Assembly: GCF_018332455.1 (NCBI RefSeq)
Contig: NZ_BOPZ01000009.1
Location: 1 to 64,000, forward strand
Source: Clostridium polyendosporum
Lineage (GTDB): Bacteria > Bacillota > Clostridia > Clostridiales > Clostridiaceae
Length of the DNA: 64,000 nt
Direction of reading: 5' to 3'
In this document: positions 1-7,867 of the stretch, piece by piece
How the letters are laid out: every line of letters starts with the position of its first letter
Numbering within the stretch: position 1 is the first letter of the stretch
Translations under genes and position numbers: made by a program
Notes under the pieces: generated by a model
The model's input: only the letters and a program-made list of their open reading frames with translations
What the model was told of the DNA's origin: nothing
Databases searched by the model: none

Positions 1-275
1 AACCATCTATAGGCTAAGTTGACTTCTATATCTCTCACTAGCTGCCTTTCGGAGCGTATGCCGTAAAGGTATCCTATAAAAAGTATCTTAAATAAAACAA
101 CAGGATCTACTCCTGGACGACCATTTGTATGACAATACAAATCGTTAGTTAAATCTCTAATAAATGAGAAATCTATGTATTTATCTATTTTTCTTAGCAA
201 GTGATCTTGAGGAACTAATTGTTCAAGCATAACCACTTCAATCTCACATTGTGCTTCTTTTCTTTCTCGTATCAT
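1..275 (-). CDS. IS1182-family transposase, N-terminal part (runs off left edge)
   Basis: An open frame starts at the ATG at 273-275 and continues to the window edge, giving 91 codons without a stop. It begins MIRERKEAQCEIEVVMLEQL and continues with the IS1182-type N-terminal signature: LVPQDHLLRKID, then DLTNDLYCHTNGRPGVDP and an LFKILFIGYLYGIRSERQL helix. This region is the N-terminal DUF772-type domain that precedes the DDE catalytic core in these transposases. The core is not visible, so activity cannot be judged. AGGAGT just upstream of the start (286-291 on the opposite strand) is a plausible ribosome-binding site. Confidence 0.8.
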   Translation of the reverse strand, partial: MIRERKEAQCEIEVVMLEQLVPQDHLLRKIDKYIDFSFIRDLTNDLYCHTNGRPGVDPVVLFKILFIGYLYGIRSERQLVRDIEVNLAYRW

Positions 276-358
276 TTGAATAACTCCTATGAAATAAAAT
301 TCTATACTTTTAATTTTACTTCATAATTGAGTGAAAACAAAGACTGCTATTCAACAGT
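1..358 (-). mobile_element. End of an IS1182-family insertion sequence, cut by the window edge
   Basis: The 5' part of an IS1182-type transposase lies at 1-275 on the minus strand, and about 80 bases of non-coding sequence separate its start from a possible element end near 343-358 (GACTGCTATTCAACAG). The true end and any target duplication cannot be fixed because the other end lies outside the window. The element sits next to a broken autokinase gene, so it may mark a rearrangement border. Confidence 0.55.
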
Positions 359-392
359 GTTTTTATATCTCTATTTTTTATTTCTTTATTTC

Positions 393-518
393 TTATTTCT
401 TACGTCTGCTCTTTCTTTCTTTTTCTCCATAATAATAGTAAGAATTATAACCATATCCTGCTTTAACATCTACTTTATTCAATACAACACCCAATATATT
501 AGCATTTACTGAATCAAC
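393..518 (-). pseudogene. C-terminal remnant of a CpsD/CapB-type tyrosine autokinase
   Basis: On the minus strand a frame reads VDSVNANILGVVLNKVD, then VKAGYGYNSYYYYGEKERKS, and ends at TAA (393-395). ANILGVVLNKVD is the last conserved strand of bacterial tyrosine kinases, and the Tyr cluster followed by basic residues is their autophosphorylation tail. Upstream the frame meets a stop at 522-524 and the homology ends, so only about 41 codons remain. The rest of the gene is not in the window. It differs from the intact kinase at 50653-52065, which lacks a Tyr cluster, so this is a relic of a second polysaccharide-control gene. Confidence 0.75.
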
Positions 519-524
519 TACTCA

Positions 525-550
525 CCACCTACGCCAACTCTCACAGGTGG
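525..550. other. Hairpin at the break point of the kinase remnant
   Basis: CCACCT (525-530) and AGGTGG (545-550) form a 6-bp stem with a 14-base loop, exactly where the kinase homology stops. Subterminal hairpins of this kind occur at the ends of IS200/IS605 elements, but no transposase or second end is visible. The assignment is a guess. Confidence 0.25.
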
Positions 551-792
551 GAACTTGAAACTAATAAATATTAATATATTCTCCCACCCAAGCGTAAATT
601 ACACTAAGGCTATCTACTTATCTAGTACTATATACTTAATAACGTACAGAATCTAATTTACACAATATTACATAACTTCTTAATTTTCCAGTACGTAAAT
701 ATAAATAAAATTAGAGGGGTAATATTTAACTTTTAGTAAATTTATACTATAATATAACATATCGACATATATACATAATTGGAGGGATTAAT

Positions 793-1557
793 TTGTCAGA
801 CATAAATATTGATAGAATTTTAAGTGATTTTGAATCAAAAAAGAAAAAAGAAAGTGAACTGAAATTAAAAAATAAAAAGGAAACACTTGACAATTTAGAT
901 GAAATTAAAAACCTATTACATGACAATATACGTATAAATAACGTTTTGTCCGAATGTACAAAACTTAGTAAAGAACCTAACTTTGTTAGTGATTTCTTTG
1001 GTATGTTTTGGCCTATCCATTATACACTAATTTGGATTGTTATTAATTATAGTATATTTAGTATTTTAGATTTTAAATCTAAGCCTTTATTTATTGGATT
1101 AGTATTAATAGAGTATATTACATTTTATTTACTTGTAACCGTAAGAGGATATCGTAAAATAAACTTAGAAATTACAGAATTCTTTCAAGAATATGGAGAA
1201 TCACTAAAAGATAATATACCATTGCTAGTACAACAAAAAATTTCTAATCAAAAAAGAATCTTCAATCTATTACCAGATGAATTTATAAGTCATATTAATT
1301 CTTACAATGACGACTTATATTATTTGTGTGTTAAGGACACATATTTAGGGAAGTATTTTAAAAAATCACACTTTTTAAAAGATGATATAGTTTTAAAGGA
1401 AGTTTCTTATTATGAGAACTTATATGTAGCTAATTTTGAAGAATGGCGACGTGAATTCAACCGAACAGTTACACAGATACAATCAGTGTTACATAAATCG
1501 AAAAAAAAGAGTGAGGTAGAAGAGAAATTACATAGTGAAAGAACTTTAGTGGGATAA
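793..1557 (+). CDS. Hypothetical protein with two membrane segments and charged coiled-coil ends
   Basis: I do not recognise the family. The 254-residue product starts with TTG at 793, chosen because GGAGGG lies six bases upstream. Residues about 1-45 are Lys/Glu-rich and likely coiled coil. Two hydrophobic segments, about 77-95 (IHYTLIWIVINYSIFSILDF) and 100-118, form a hairpin. The remaining C-terminal half is soluble and ends in a Lys/Glu-rich stretch. Both ends are therefore probably cytoplasmic. It is monocistronic and followed by a good terminator at 1581-1610. No enzymatic motif is visible. Confidence 0.7.
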   Translation: MSDINIDRILSDFESKKKKESELKLKNKKETLDNLDEIKNLLHDNIRINNVLSECTKLSKEPNFVSDFFGMFWPIHYTLIWIVINYSIFSILDFKSKPLFIGLVLIEYITFYLLVTVRGYRKINLEITEFFQEYGESLKDNIPLLVQQKISNQKRIFNLLPDEFISHINSYNDDLYYLCVKDTYLGKYFKKSHFLKDDIVLKEVSYYENLYVANFEEWRREFNRTVTQIQSVLHKSKKKSEVEEKLHSERTLVG

Positions 1558-1580
1558 ATAACATATTTAAAATGTATAAG

Positions 1581-1610
1581 AAAAAAGCAGATTTATATTC
1601 TGCTTTTTTT
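1581..1610 (+). terminator. Intrinsic terminator after the 793-1557 gene
   Basis: An 11-bp stem, AAAAAAGCAGA paired with TCTGCTTTTTT, has a 7-base loop and ends in a T-run 24 bases after the stop codon. The A/T symmetry means it could also act on the minus strand. Confidence 0.85.
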
Positions 1611-1717
1611 ATACAAAATTAATTTATTTCTTTCCCCAAATTGGATTATATCTATAAATTTACTAAATAAATAATCATTTAAATACTTTACAATACTGAT
1701 AAATTATAAACATTGCA

Positions 1718-2845
1718 TTAATCCTTTTTCCAGACTAATTCATTTATTATCTTTGTATAACTTTGAATAATTTTAACAACCTTAACAGATACATTCTCAT
1801 CAATATAATCCTCAGCTAATACTGTCTTTTCATTGTTTTCATACATTGCTCTACTCAACTCTACAGCTTGCACTATATCTTTTTGAGTTATACCTCCAAT
1901 TACAACAGTACCTTTATCAAGCACTTCTGGTCTTTCAGTACTTGTTCTTATTAATATTCCTGGGAATCCTAATATTGCTGATTCTTCACTTAAAGTTCCG
2001 CTGTCAGAAAGTACACAAAAGGCATTCATTTGAAGCTTGTTATAATCCAAGAATCCAAAGGGTTTTAATTGTCTTATCAGTGGATTGAATTTAATATTCT
2101 TATCTTCAATCCTCTTCCAGCTTCTTGGATGGGTTGAATATATTATAGGCATCTTATATGTTTCAGCCACTGTATTCAAGGCTTCTACTAATGAGAATAA
2201 ATTCTTATCATTATCTATATTCTCTTCTCTATGAGCACTTACTAATATATAATTATCTTTTTGAAGGTTTAACTGTTGAAGCACATTAGACTTCTCTATC
2301 TTATCCATATTCTTTGTTAAAACCTCCTGCATAGGAGAACCAGTAACAAATATATGTTCCTTTCTAATTCCTTCACTCAAAAGATATCTTCTGCTGTGCT
2401 CTGTATATGCTAGGTTTATATCGCTGATATGATCTACTATCTTTCTATTGATTTCTTCTGGAACATTCTGATCAAAACACCTATTTCCAGCTTCCATATG
2501 AAAAATTGGTACCTTTAATCTCTTTGCAGAAATTGCACTTAGGCAGCTATTTGTATCCCCTAAAACCAATAATGCATCTGGTTGTTCTTTTTTTATTATC
2601 TTATAGGATTCGGCTATTATATTTCCCATGGTTTCTCCAAGATCTTTACCCACTACCCCTAAAAAGTGGTCAGGTTTTCTAAGCTCAAGATCTTGAAAAA
2701 AAATATCGTTTAACGTATAATCCCAATTCTGTCCTGTGTGCACAAGTATATGATCAAAGTATCTATCACAGGCTTTAATCACTTCTGATAATCTTATTAT
2801 TTCCGGTCTTGTTCCTACAATGGTCATTACTTTGAGTTTTTTCAC
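1718..2845 (-). CDS. capG: Non-hydrolysing UDP-N-acetyl sugar 2-epimerase (CapG/WecB family)
   Basis: The 375-residue protein matches the usual length of non-hydrolysing UDP-GlcNAc 2-epimerases. Visible family motifs are GTRPEIIRLSEVI, LVHTGQNWD, LVLGDTNSCLSA, HMEAGNRCFDQNVPEE, SAHREENID and LSDSGTLSEES. It starts with GTG at 2843-2845, overlapping the TGA of the upstream capF-like gene by four bases, with AGGTGG about eight bases ahead. In the capE-capF-capG pathway, the CapG step turns UDP-2-acetamido-2,6-dideoxy-L-talose into UDP-N-acetyl-L-fucosamine. The pairing with a CapF-like reductase supports that role over plain ManNAc synthesis, but the substrate is inferred. Confidence 0.88.
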   Translation of the reverse strand: MKKLKVMTIVGTRPEIIRLSEVIKACDRYFDHILVHTGQNWDYTLNDIFFQDLELRKPDHFLGVVGKDLGETMGNIIAESYKIIKKEQPDALLVLGDTNSCLSAISAKRLKVPIFHMEAGNRCFDQNVPEEINRKIVDHISDINLAYTEHSRRYLLSEGIRKEHIFVTGSPMQEVLTKNMDKIEKSNVLQQLNLQKDNYILVSAHREENIDNDKNLFSLVEALNTVAETYKMPIIYSTHPRSWKRIEDKNIKFNPLIRQLKPFGFLDYNKLQMNAFCVLSDSGTLSEESAILGFPGILIRTSTERPEVLDKGTVVIGGITQKDIVQAVELSRAMYENNEKTVLAEDYIDENVSVKVVKIIQSYTKIINELVWKKD

Positions 2846-3960
2846 TGCTTAACCACCTCACTAAAATAAGTGTCTGGCTGTTCTTGGTTAAAAATTTCAT
2901 TTGCCCAAAATAATGTTATAACTTCCTCTTCTCCAATATTCTCAATGGAATGAGTATATCCTGATGGTATATCTACAACTTCAGGACTTTCCCCAGTAAC
3001 TCTATATTCAATTACTTTATCCTCATCAATTTTTCTAAATCTGATTATAGCCTCTCCCTGAACTACAATGAACTTTTCTACTTTTGTGTGATGATAGTGA
3101 TTTCCTCTGATTATTCCCTTAAAAGTCTTTGAAACAAACATTTGCCCAAATTCCTTTGACTTAACTAACTCAGTTAGCCACCCTCGATTATCTGCCTTCT
3201 TATTCAACTTGTATGAAAAGTTATCTTCTTCTAGGTAAGATAGATATGTTGAATACAATACCTTTGTAAAGTCGTCTTTCATATTGGGTATTATTGAAGT
3301 ATCTCTTATCTCTCTAAAACTTTTTATTTTACTTACAATCTCTCCTAATGTTGTCTTATATACAGTTTCTACAGAATAATAATAATTCTTTGACTCTTCA
3401 TTACTATCTAAGCTTTTAATCAATGTACTCACTACATCATCTATATAAACTAAGGTTAACTCCTTATTTTCATCTGAGATCCAAACCTCTTTATCTCTTG
3501 CAATATTGTAACAAAATGTAGCAACTGCAGAATTATAGTTTGGTCTGCACCACTTTCCAAATACATTGGGTAATCTATAGATAAAAATCTTTGCTCCTGT
3601 TTTTTGTGAGTATTCCTTCAATCTTTCCTCAGCAGCCTTTTTGCTCTGACCATAAGGATTATCTAATTCTGCCTGTATGGAAGAAGTCATTAGTATAGGT
3701 GTTTTCATATTATTATCTATAAGAAACTGAGCTATCTCTCCTGTTAACTCCGAATTGCCTTGAAAAAATCCCTTCTCATCCTTAGGCCTATTAACTCCAG
3801 CTAAATGAAATATAAAATCTGCAGCTTTTATATATTTATAAAGTTCTTCCTTTGAGTTTTCCACATCATAAGTTATTATTTCATGCTGTCCATCCTCATT
3901 TAGCTTTGTCACAAAATTCTTTCCTATAAAACCTTTTGCACCTGTCACTAAAACTTTCAT
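2842..3960 (-). CDS. capF: CapF-like bifunctional NAD(P)-dependent sugar reductase with C-terminal cupin
   Basis: This has an N-terminal extended SDR fold: MKVLVTGAKGFIGKNF is the Gly-rich nucleotide motif and YGQSKKAAE the YxxxK active site. About 110 C-terminal residues form a cupin, with metal-type His residues in GNHYHHTKVEKF and a DIPSGYTHSIEN strand. This is the two-domain layout of CapF, which reduces the 4-keto sugar made by CapE. The ATG at 3960 is preferred because AGAGGAAA sits just before it; a TTG at 3975 would place that site inside the gene. It is translationally coupled to the 2-epimerase downstream. No CapE-type dehydratase/epimerase is adjacent. Confidence 0.87.
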   Translation of the reverse strand: MKVLVTGAKGFIGKNFVTKLNEDGQHEIITYDVENSKEELYKYIKAADFIFHLAGVNRPKDEKGFFQGNSELTGEIAQFLIDNNMKTPILMTSSIQAELDNPYGQSKKAAEERLKEYSQKTGAKIFIYRLPNVFGKWCRPNYNSAVATFCYNIARDKEVWISDENKELTLVYIDDVVSTLIKSLDSNEESKNYYYSVETVYKTTLGEIVSKIKSFREIRDTSIIPNMKDDFTKVLYSTYLSYLEEDNFSYKLNKKADNRGWLTELVKSKEFGQMFVSKTFKGIIRGNHYHHTKVEKFIVVQGEAIIRFRKIDEDKVIEYRVTGESPEVVDIPSGYTHSIENIGEEEVITLFWANEIFNQEQPDTYFSEVVKQ

Positions 3961-4220
3961 TATATTTCCTCTCAAACTTATGAAAACTTTACTTCTTATA
4001 ATGTATATATTTTTTAAATAAATTTATTCCTATAGTTAATGAAAGTCACGTCCAAAAGACAAAATGAAAAGGCATAGAGCTCTTTTTCTTAGTGATTTTC
4101 ACCTTGATGAAATGACAGCAAATAAGATGTTAAAATTCAAAGTGAAACTTAACAGCCTATGTAGCATATTTAGATAGCCTAATCTTTTCTAATTATTTTA
4201 TAGACTCTAACAATAGTATT

Positions 4221-4274
4221 ATAGATAAACAACCTCATAACTGAATTGACTAGGAATTAAAGTTATTTATCTTT
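4221..4274 (-). repeat. Palindromic repeat, short form (family member 1)
   Basis: This is the shortest form of a dispersed family in this window. On the minus strand it reads AAAGATAAATAACTTTAATT, nine spacer bases, then AGTTATGAGGTTGTTTATCT, so the two ends are imperfect inverted repeats. Consensus ends are AAAGATAAACAACTTCAATC and TTATGAAGTTGTTTATCT. It lies in the 430-base gap between capF and the response regulator, where I see nothing else definite. Confidence 0.7.
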
Positions 4275-4390
4275 AGTACTAAAAATATTATCTAATCTAT
4301 TAAAATTCTTCTATATTTAAAATATTATTATCTTTAAGTCCTATAAATACTTACAGGGTAAATAATATGTTCTGCTTAAGAGTGGTTGTT

Positions 4391-5011
4391 TTAATTTCTT
4401 ATAATATTTGCAGCATAGATAAAGTGTATTACTTGGCAGCGGTGGCTTAAATTGAGCTTTGTTAGTATGTTGCTTACATGTTTTTTCACTGTACTTTCTG
4501 ATATCAAAAGGTTCTGACCTATTTCTTTATTGCTTAAGCCTTTGGCTAGTTCTACAACAATTTCCTTTTCTCTTTCTGTTAATTGATTAAACAACTTAAT
4601 TGCCTTATTATTTCTACTGTGTGATATTATCCCACTATCATAATACTTCTTTCCTCGCAATATACACTTAACAGCATACAAAATCTCATCTCCATAAGCC
4701 TCTTTTAGTATATATCCATCAACTCCATATTCCTCAGCTTGTAAGAACTCCATTTCAGATATATACTCTGCTAATATGATATATTTACAATTCCTTAAAA
4801 TTCGTTTTCCTTCTTTTATTAAATCCAAACCACTTTTCCCACCTAATTCTATATCTACTAATACTAAGTCTGGATTTTCTTTTCTTATAATAGATATGGC
4901 TTCAATGATATTTCCACTTTCAAAAACTTCGAAGTTTTCTTCACTACACTCCAACATTGCCTTTAATCCGTTTCTTATCATTGGTTGACTGTCAACAATT
5001 AATAACTTCAT
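4391..5011 (-). CDS. NarL/FixJ-type response regulator (receiver + LuxR HTH), orphan
   Basis: An N-terminal receiver domain (about 1-115) is followed by a LuxR-type helix-turn-helix (about 143-200; LTEREKEIVVELAKGLSNKE, ISESTVKKHVSNIL). The phosphorylated Asp is in LVLVDIELGG (residue 53 from the chosen start) and the switch Lys in YILKEAYG. Two usual receiver residues are altered: the acidic pair reads VDSQ, and the conserved Thr/Ser after strand 4 is Ala (IILAEY). No histidine kinase is adjacent. I chose the ATG at 5011 because GGGAGG lies eight bases upstream; the ATG at 5017 would be only two bases from it. It is probably a DNA-binding transcription factor of unknown signal. Confidence 0.85.
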   Translation of the reverse strand: MKLLIVDSQPMIRNGLKAMLECSEENFEVFESGNIIEAISIIRKENPDLVLVDIELGGKSGLDLIKEGKRILRNCKYIILAEYISEMEFLQAEEYGVDGYILKEAYGDEILYAVKCILRGKKYYDSGIISHSRNNKAIKLFNQLTEREKEIVVELAKGLSNKEIGQNLLISESTVKKHVSNILTKLNLSHRCQVIHFIYAANIIRN

Positions 5012-5171
5012 TTCCATTACCTCCCAGAGCTTCTTACAACTTTAATACGTAGAGATATGTGAAATTGAGAGGGTAATTTTATGATTTTAGTAAATATATT
5101 ATAAAATTCTTTCTATTTTTCTTTAGCAAAATTACAGCATATAAAAAAATTGGCAGGCGAACTATATTTTA

Positions 5172-5273
5172 TTTTTTACTCTTTAGGTATAGTAATTAAA
5201 CTGACCGTCCTAAATTACATTTTGAATTCATCTATAATTATTCAATTTTATAACTGGTCTAAAGAGTAAAAAA
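5172..5273. repeat. Long-loop inverted repeat in the gap upstream of the response regulator
   Basis: TTTTTTACTCTTTAG (5172-5186) and CTAAAGAGTAAAAAA (5259-5273) are perfect 15-base inverted repeats separated by 72 bases. The right arm leads straight into the terminator of the Cof phosphatase gene. It may be a small mobile remnant or a structured RNA; no coding signal is present. Confidence 0.6.
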
Positions 5274-5312
5274 ACAACCTCTATACTACCTTTAAGATAA
5301 TACAGAGATTGT
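5268..5312 (-). terminator. Terminator of the Cof-type phosphatase gene at 5348-6154
   Basis: On the minus strand ACAATCTCTGTATTA pairs with TAGTATAGAGGTTGT (15 bp including G-U pairs, 8-base loop) and is followed by seven Ts. It lies 36 bases after the stop codon. Confidence 0.8.
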
Positions 5313-5320
5313 ATGTAACT

Positions 5321-5350
5321 TATAAATTCAACTATGAAGTTGTATGTCTA
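5321..5350 (+). repeat. Half copy of the palindromic repeat
   Basis: AATTCAACTATGAAGTTGTA followed by TGTCTA matches the right-hand end of the family. Its outer three bases are the TAG stop codon of the minus-strand phosphatase gene. Confidence 0.55.
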
Positions 5351-6154
5351 GCATGCTAAAACAAACTTTTTGATTACGTGAGCTACTCCATCATCTTCAT
5401 TTGTCTTTGTGATATAATCTGCTGCTTCCTTTACTTCTGCAAAGGCATTACCCATAGCTACTCCTAAACCAGCAAATTGTATCATGTGAAGGTCGTTACC
5501 TGCATCTCCTATGCATATAACCTGCTCTTGCTTTATACCAAGATGTTCTGCTAGTGCCCTTACTCCTTCTCCTTTGTTGGCTTCTTTGTTCAAGAACTCT
5601 AAGAAGAATGGTGCACTTCTTACTACAGTGTATTTTTCATAGACTTCCTTAGGAAGATTTTTTATTGCCTCTTCTAATACTTCTGGTTCATCAACCATCA
5701 TTATCTTTATGATGTCCTCATCTTCTTTTACATTGCTATAGTCTACCTCAAGTACTGGTATTCCATTTATTTCTCCTTCATGAAGAGAATACTTTGAAAT
5801 TACTGGAGTTATGCAGCCATCATTTGAGAAACCATGTATGTTTACCCCAACCTCTTTACTTACATCATATAAATATTTTAAGTCACTACCTTTTAAAACA
5901 TTTCTTGAGATTATTTCTTCTGTTTTTGAATTTTGAACTAGTGAACCATTAAAGCTTAATACATAGTCATTTTCATTTACCAAATCTAGTTCTTTTAGAT
6001 ATTTTGTAATCCCTGCTATTGGTCTTCCTGAAGCTAGAACTACTTTAACACCCTTTGTCTTTGCTCTATGAATAGCTTTTTTTGTTTCCTCAGAAATAGT
6101 CTTGTCCTCTTTTAATAAAGTTCCATCCATATCAACAGCTATTAATTTATACAT
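5348..6154 (-). CDS. Cof-type HAD-IIB phosphatase
   Basis: The 268-residue protein belongs to the haloacid dehalogenase superfamily, Cof/YidA group, which dephosphorylates small sugar phosphates and phosphorylated cofactors in the cytoplasm. The nucleophile motif is VDMDGTLL (Asp8, Asp10), motif II lies in VVLASGRPI, and motif IV is GDAGNDLHMI near the C terminus. The middle contains the C2B cap. AGGAG is about 13 bases from the ATG, so the start is not strongly fixed. It stands alone with its own terminator. A relative is encoded at 11018-11878. Substrates of these enzymes cannot be read from sequence. Confidence 0.9.
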   Translation of the reverse strand: MYKLIAVDMDGTLLKEDKTISEETKKAIHRAKTKGVKVVLASGRPIAGITKYLKELDLVNENDYVLSFNGSLVQNSKTEEIISRNVLKGSDLKYLYDVSKEVGVNIHGFSNDGCITPVISKYSLHEGEINGIPVLEVDYSNVKEDEDIIKIMMVDEPEVLEEAIKNLPKEVYEKYTVVRSAPFFLEFLNKEANKGEGVRALAEHLGIKQEQVICIGDAGNDLHMIQFAGLGVAMGNAFAEVKEAADYITKTNEDDGVAHVIKKFVLAC

Positions 6155-6277
6155 ACCCCTAACTCAACTCCTATATAATTACTTTTATTGAAAGTAAACA
6201 GGCTTGTCCTTAATGAATTTCAATTCATAAACTTATACCTTGCATACTCTCTAAAATTCTAAATTAATTTCAATATT

Positions 6278-6378
6278 AAAGATAAACAACTTTAATCCTT
6301 AATCAATTCTGGAAAATAGCCTCGACATGCAATGCTTTTTCCAGAATTATAGATTGGGTTATGAAGTTGTTTAGCTAT
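6278..6378 (+). repeat. Palindromic repeat, medium form
   Basis: The left end is AAAGATAAACAACTTTAATC and the right end is GTTATGAAGTTGTTTAGCTA. Between them lies the family core AATAGCCTCGACATGCAATG followed by CTTTTTCC. The copy is almost identical to the one at 12088-12187. Confidence 0.8.
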
Positions 6379-6488
6379 ATCTTTATTATAACATTTCAGA
6401 ATTTTATAAATTTATTAAATATTATTTACCCAAAGTAATTATACCAAATTAACTTCAAAAGGCAACGTTTTCAGAGTTGTTTTTATAT

Positions 6489-6651
6489 AAAGATAAACAA
6501 CTTGAGTCTTTAAACAATTGATGTTAAATAAAATTTAATAGGCATCGAGCCTATTAAATTTGAGCCAGATTTTGCTTCGTGAAATGGCAGCAAATAGCCT
6601 CGACATGCAATACTTTTTCTAGGATATATAGTTATGAAGTTGTGTATCTAT
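6489..6651 (+). repeat. Palindromic repeat, long form
   Basis: The copy has both ends, an internal palindrome (AATAGGCATCGAGCCTATT), the stem GATTTTGCTTCGTGAAAT and the shared AATAGCCTCGACATGCAATA core. At about 163 bases it is one of two full-length copies; the other is at 46886-47053. Confidence 0.8.
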
Positions 6652-6653
6652 AA

Positions 6654-6693
6654 TAAAAGAATAAGGCAGTACATTTTAGCACCACCTTACTCT
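6654..6693 (-). terminator. Terminator of the membrane protein gene at 6714-7340
   Basis: On the minus strand AGAGTAAGG pairs with CCTTATTCT and is followed by TTTT, about 20 bases after the stop codon. Confidence 0.7.
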
Positions 6694-6713
6694 TAATTTA
6701 ACAATTCATGTTT

Positions 6714-7340
6714 TTATTGTACAAGTATGTTTTTTAAGGAATCTATTTGTTTTTGAATTGAAGTAGGTAATTTACTTTTATCTATATATGCAAATATACC
6801 TAAAACATCATCTTCAAAATCAACATTCTTAACCATTACATATGGATTTTTAACTGTTATTAGAGACTGATCTTCATCTATAGTTACATACTGACTTTCA
6901 TGCTGCTTTAAAACACTCATCACTGTTTTATTGGCAAGCTTAACCCTTCCTAGATAAGCTTCATTAAGTTTTAAAATAAGATTATTTTGTTGTGGATATG
7001 CATCTAATATGAGCTTATATTGAGAAGGTACTATATCTAAAACCTTTGTATTTACATATAGATTTACTTTTTTATCTTTGATCTCTGACTTGAAATCCTT
7101 AACTTGGTTAGTTGATGCTATAAGTTCATCTAATCTATTCTCATCAATCCTAATTCTTGCTGATAAATCACTAATATTTACTTTTGCTGATTGAAATAGT
7201 ATATCTTGTGCACTTCTATCTACAGTGCCACTATAAGGTTCAACCTTCTTTTCTGGAGTCAACATAAGCAATGCCCCCCCTATCAATAAGATAATTAAAC
7301 CTAAAATAATCAAAAATATTATACTGCCTTTTCTTTTCAT
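6714..7340 (-). CDS. Membrane-anchored protein, possibly YpmS-like (DUF2140)
   Basis: The 208-residue product has one N-terminal membrane anchor (about residues 5-27, SIIFLIILGLIILLIGGALL) and an extracytoplasmic remainder. The order of strands and the segment LILKLNEAYLGRVKLAN resemble DUF2140/YpmS proteins of Firmicutes, whose function is not established. The ATG at 7340 is chosen because AAGGTGG lies five bases ahead; a GTG at 7349 would overlap that site. The gene is monocistronic, with a terminator directly downstream. The family assignment is tentative, but the topology is clear. Confidence 0.65.
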   Translation of the reverse strand: MKRKGSIIFLIILGLIILLIGGALLMLTPEKKVEPYSGTVDRSAQDILFQSAKVNISDLSARIRIDENRLDELIASTNQVKDFKSEIKDKKVNLYVNTKVLDIVPSQYKLILDAYPQQNNLILKLNEAYLGRVKLANKTVMSVLKQHESQYVTIDEDQSLITVKNPYVMVKNVDFEDDVLGIFAYIDKSKLPTSIQKQIDSLKNILVQ

Positions 7341-7432
7341 ACTTACCACCTTACTTAAATATTTTCCATATTATTGTCTACCTTTATTTTTTTTATATTC
7401 CTAAACTATAAAAAAATAATCATCTTAATATA

Positions 7433-7583
7433 ATTATACAACTTTATAATCGAATATTAAATTCAGGATGCACAAGTTCATATTAAATTAAAAACTTAGA
7501 AAAAATATTGATTGCTGAGGCTAAATGCCCTTTCAGTGCTATTTTTCTAAATTTTATTAAAGATTAAAGTTACTTATCTTTAA
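7433..7583 (-). repeat. Diverged palindromic repeat copy
   Basis: Read on the minus strand, it begins TAAAGATAAGTAACTTTAAT and ends near TTATAAAGTTGTATAA, with a degraded AAATAGC-like core between. It is the most diverged copy with two ends and lies between the 6714-7340 gene and prfC. Confidence 0.5.
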
Positions 7584-7743
7584 TAAGTATAATTCTTACA
7601 GCCTCCTAATCCTTGAAATATAAACTGTTACTTGCTATAATTAGTTTGTTTTGATTCTTATTATTATGTTTACAACTTAATGATATTGAAGATAAATTTA
7701 TTGAGCATAATAAAATTGAATAAGTGCATATCATATTTAATTT

Positions 7744-7778
7744 TAGCCAGATTTCACTTTGTGAAATGAAAGCAAATA
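7744..7778 (+). repeat. Core-only fragment of the palindromic repeat
   Basis: AGCCAGATTTCACTTTGTGA plus AATGAAAGCAAATA matches the internal stem of the long form (GATTTCGCTTCGTGAAAT) without clear ends. It lies upstream of the prfC leader terminator. Confidence 0.6.
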
Positions 7779-7816
7779 AATCTTACAATATTAAATATAA
7801 TTATGATTCTACGGTT

Positions 7817-7842
7817 AGGTCTGCCTATCGCAGACCTTTTTT
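7817..7842 (+). terminator. Terminator-like hairpin in the prfC leader
   Basis: AGGTCTGC (7817-7824) pairs perfectly with GCAGACCT (7830-7837), with a five-base loop followed by six Ts. It ends about 12 bases before the prfC ribosome-binding site. There is no gene upstream on this strand that it could serve, so transcripts for prfC starting further upstream would have to pass it. It could act as an attenuator, or prfC could start very close by. Confidence 0.7.
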
Positions 7843-7867
7843 AACATTTAAAAAGGAGGAATTGGGA

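Noticed and set aside
327-512. 61-codon plus-strand frame rich in Phe, Leu and Tyr
   Set aside because: It is antisense to the kinase-tail remnant, and its composition comes from AT-rich sequence. No ribosome site is visible.
3975-4390. Possible missing capE gene upstream of capF
   Set aside because: All frames in this gap are broken by stops, and no dehydratase motif is present. Only a short repeat is visible.
7724-7867. Longer N terminus for prfC from the ATG at 7724
   Set aside because: It would translate through repeat sequence and a terminator hairpin, and the added 48 residues are absent from RF3 proteins. The TTG at 7868 has a proper ribosome site.
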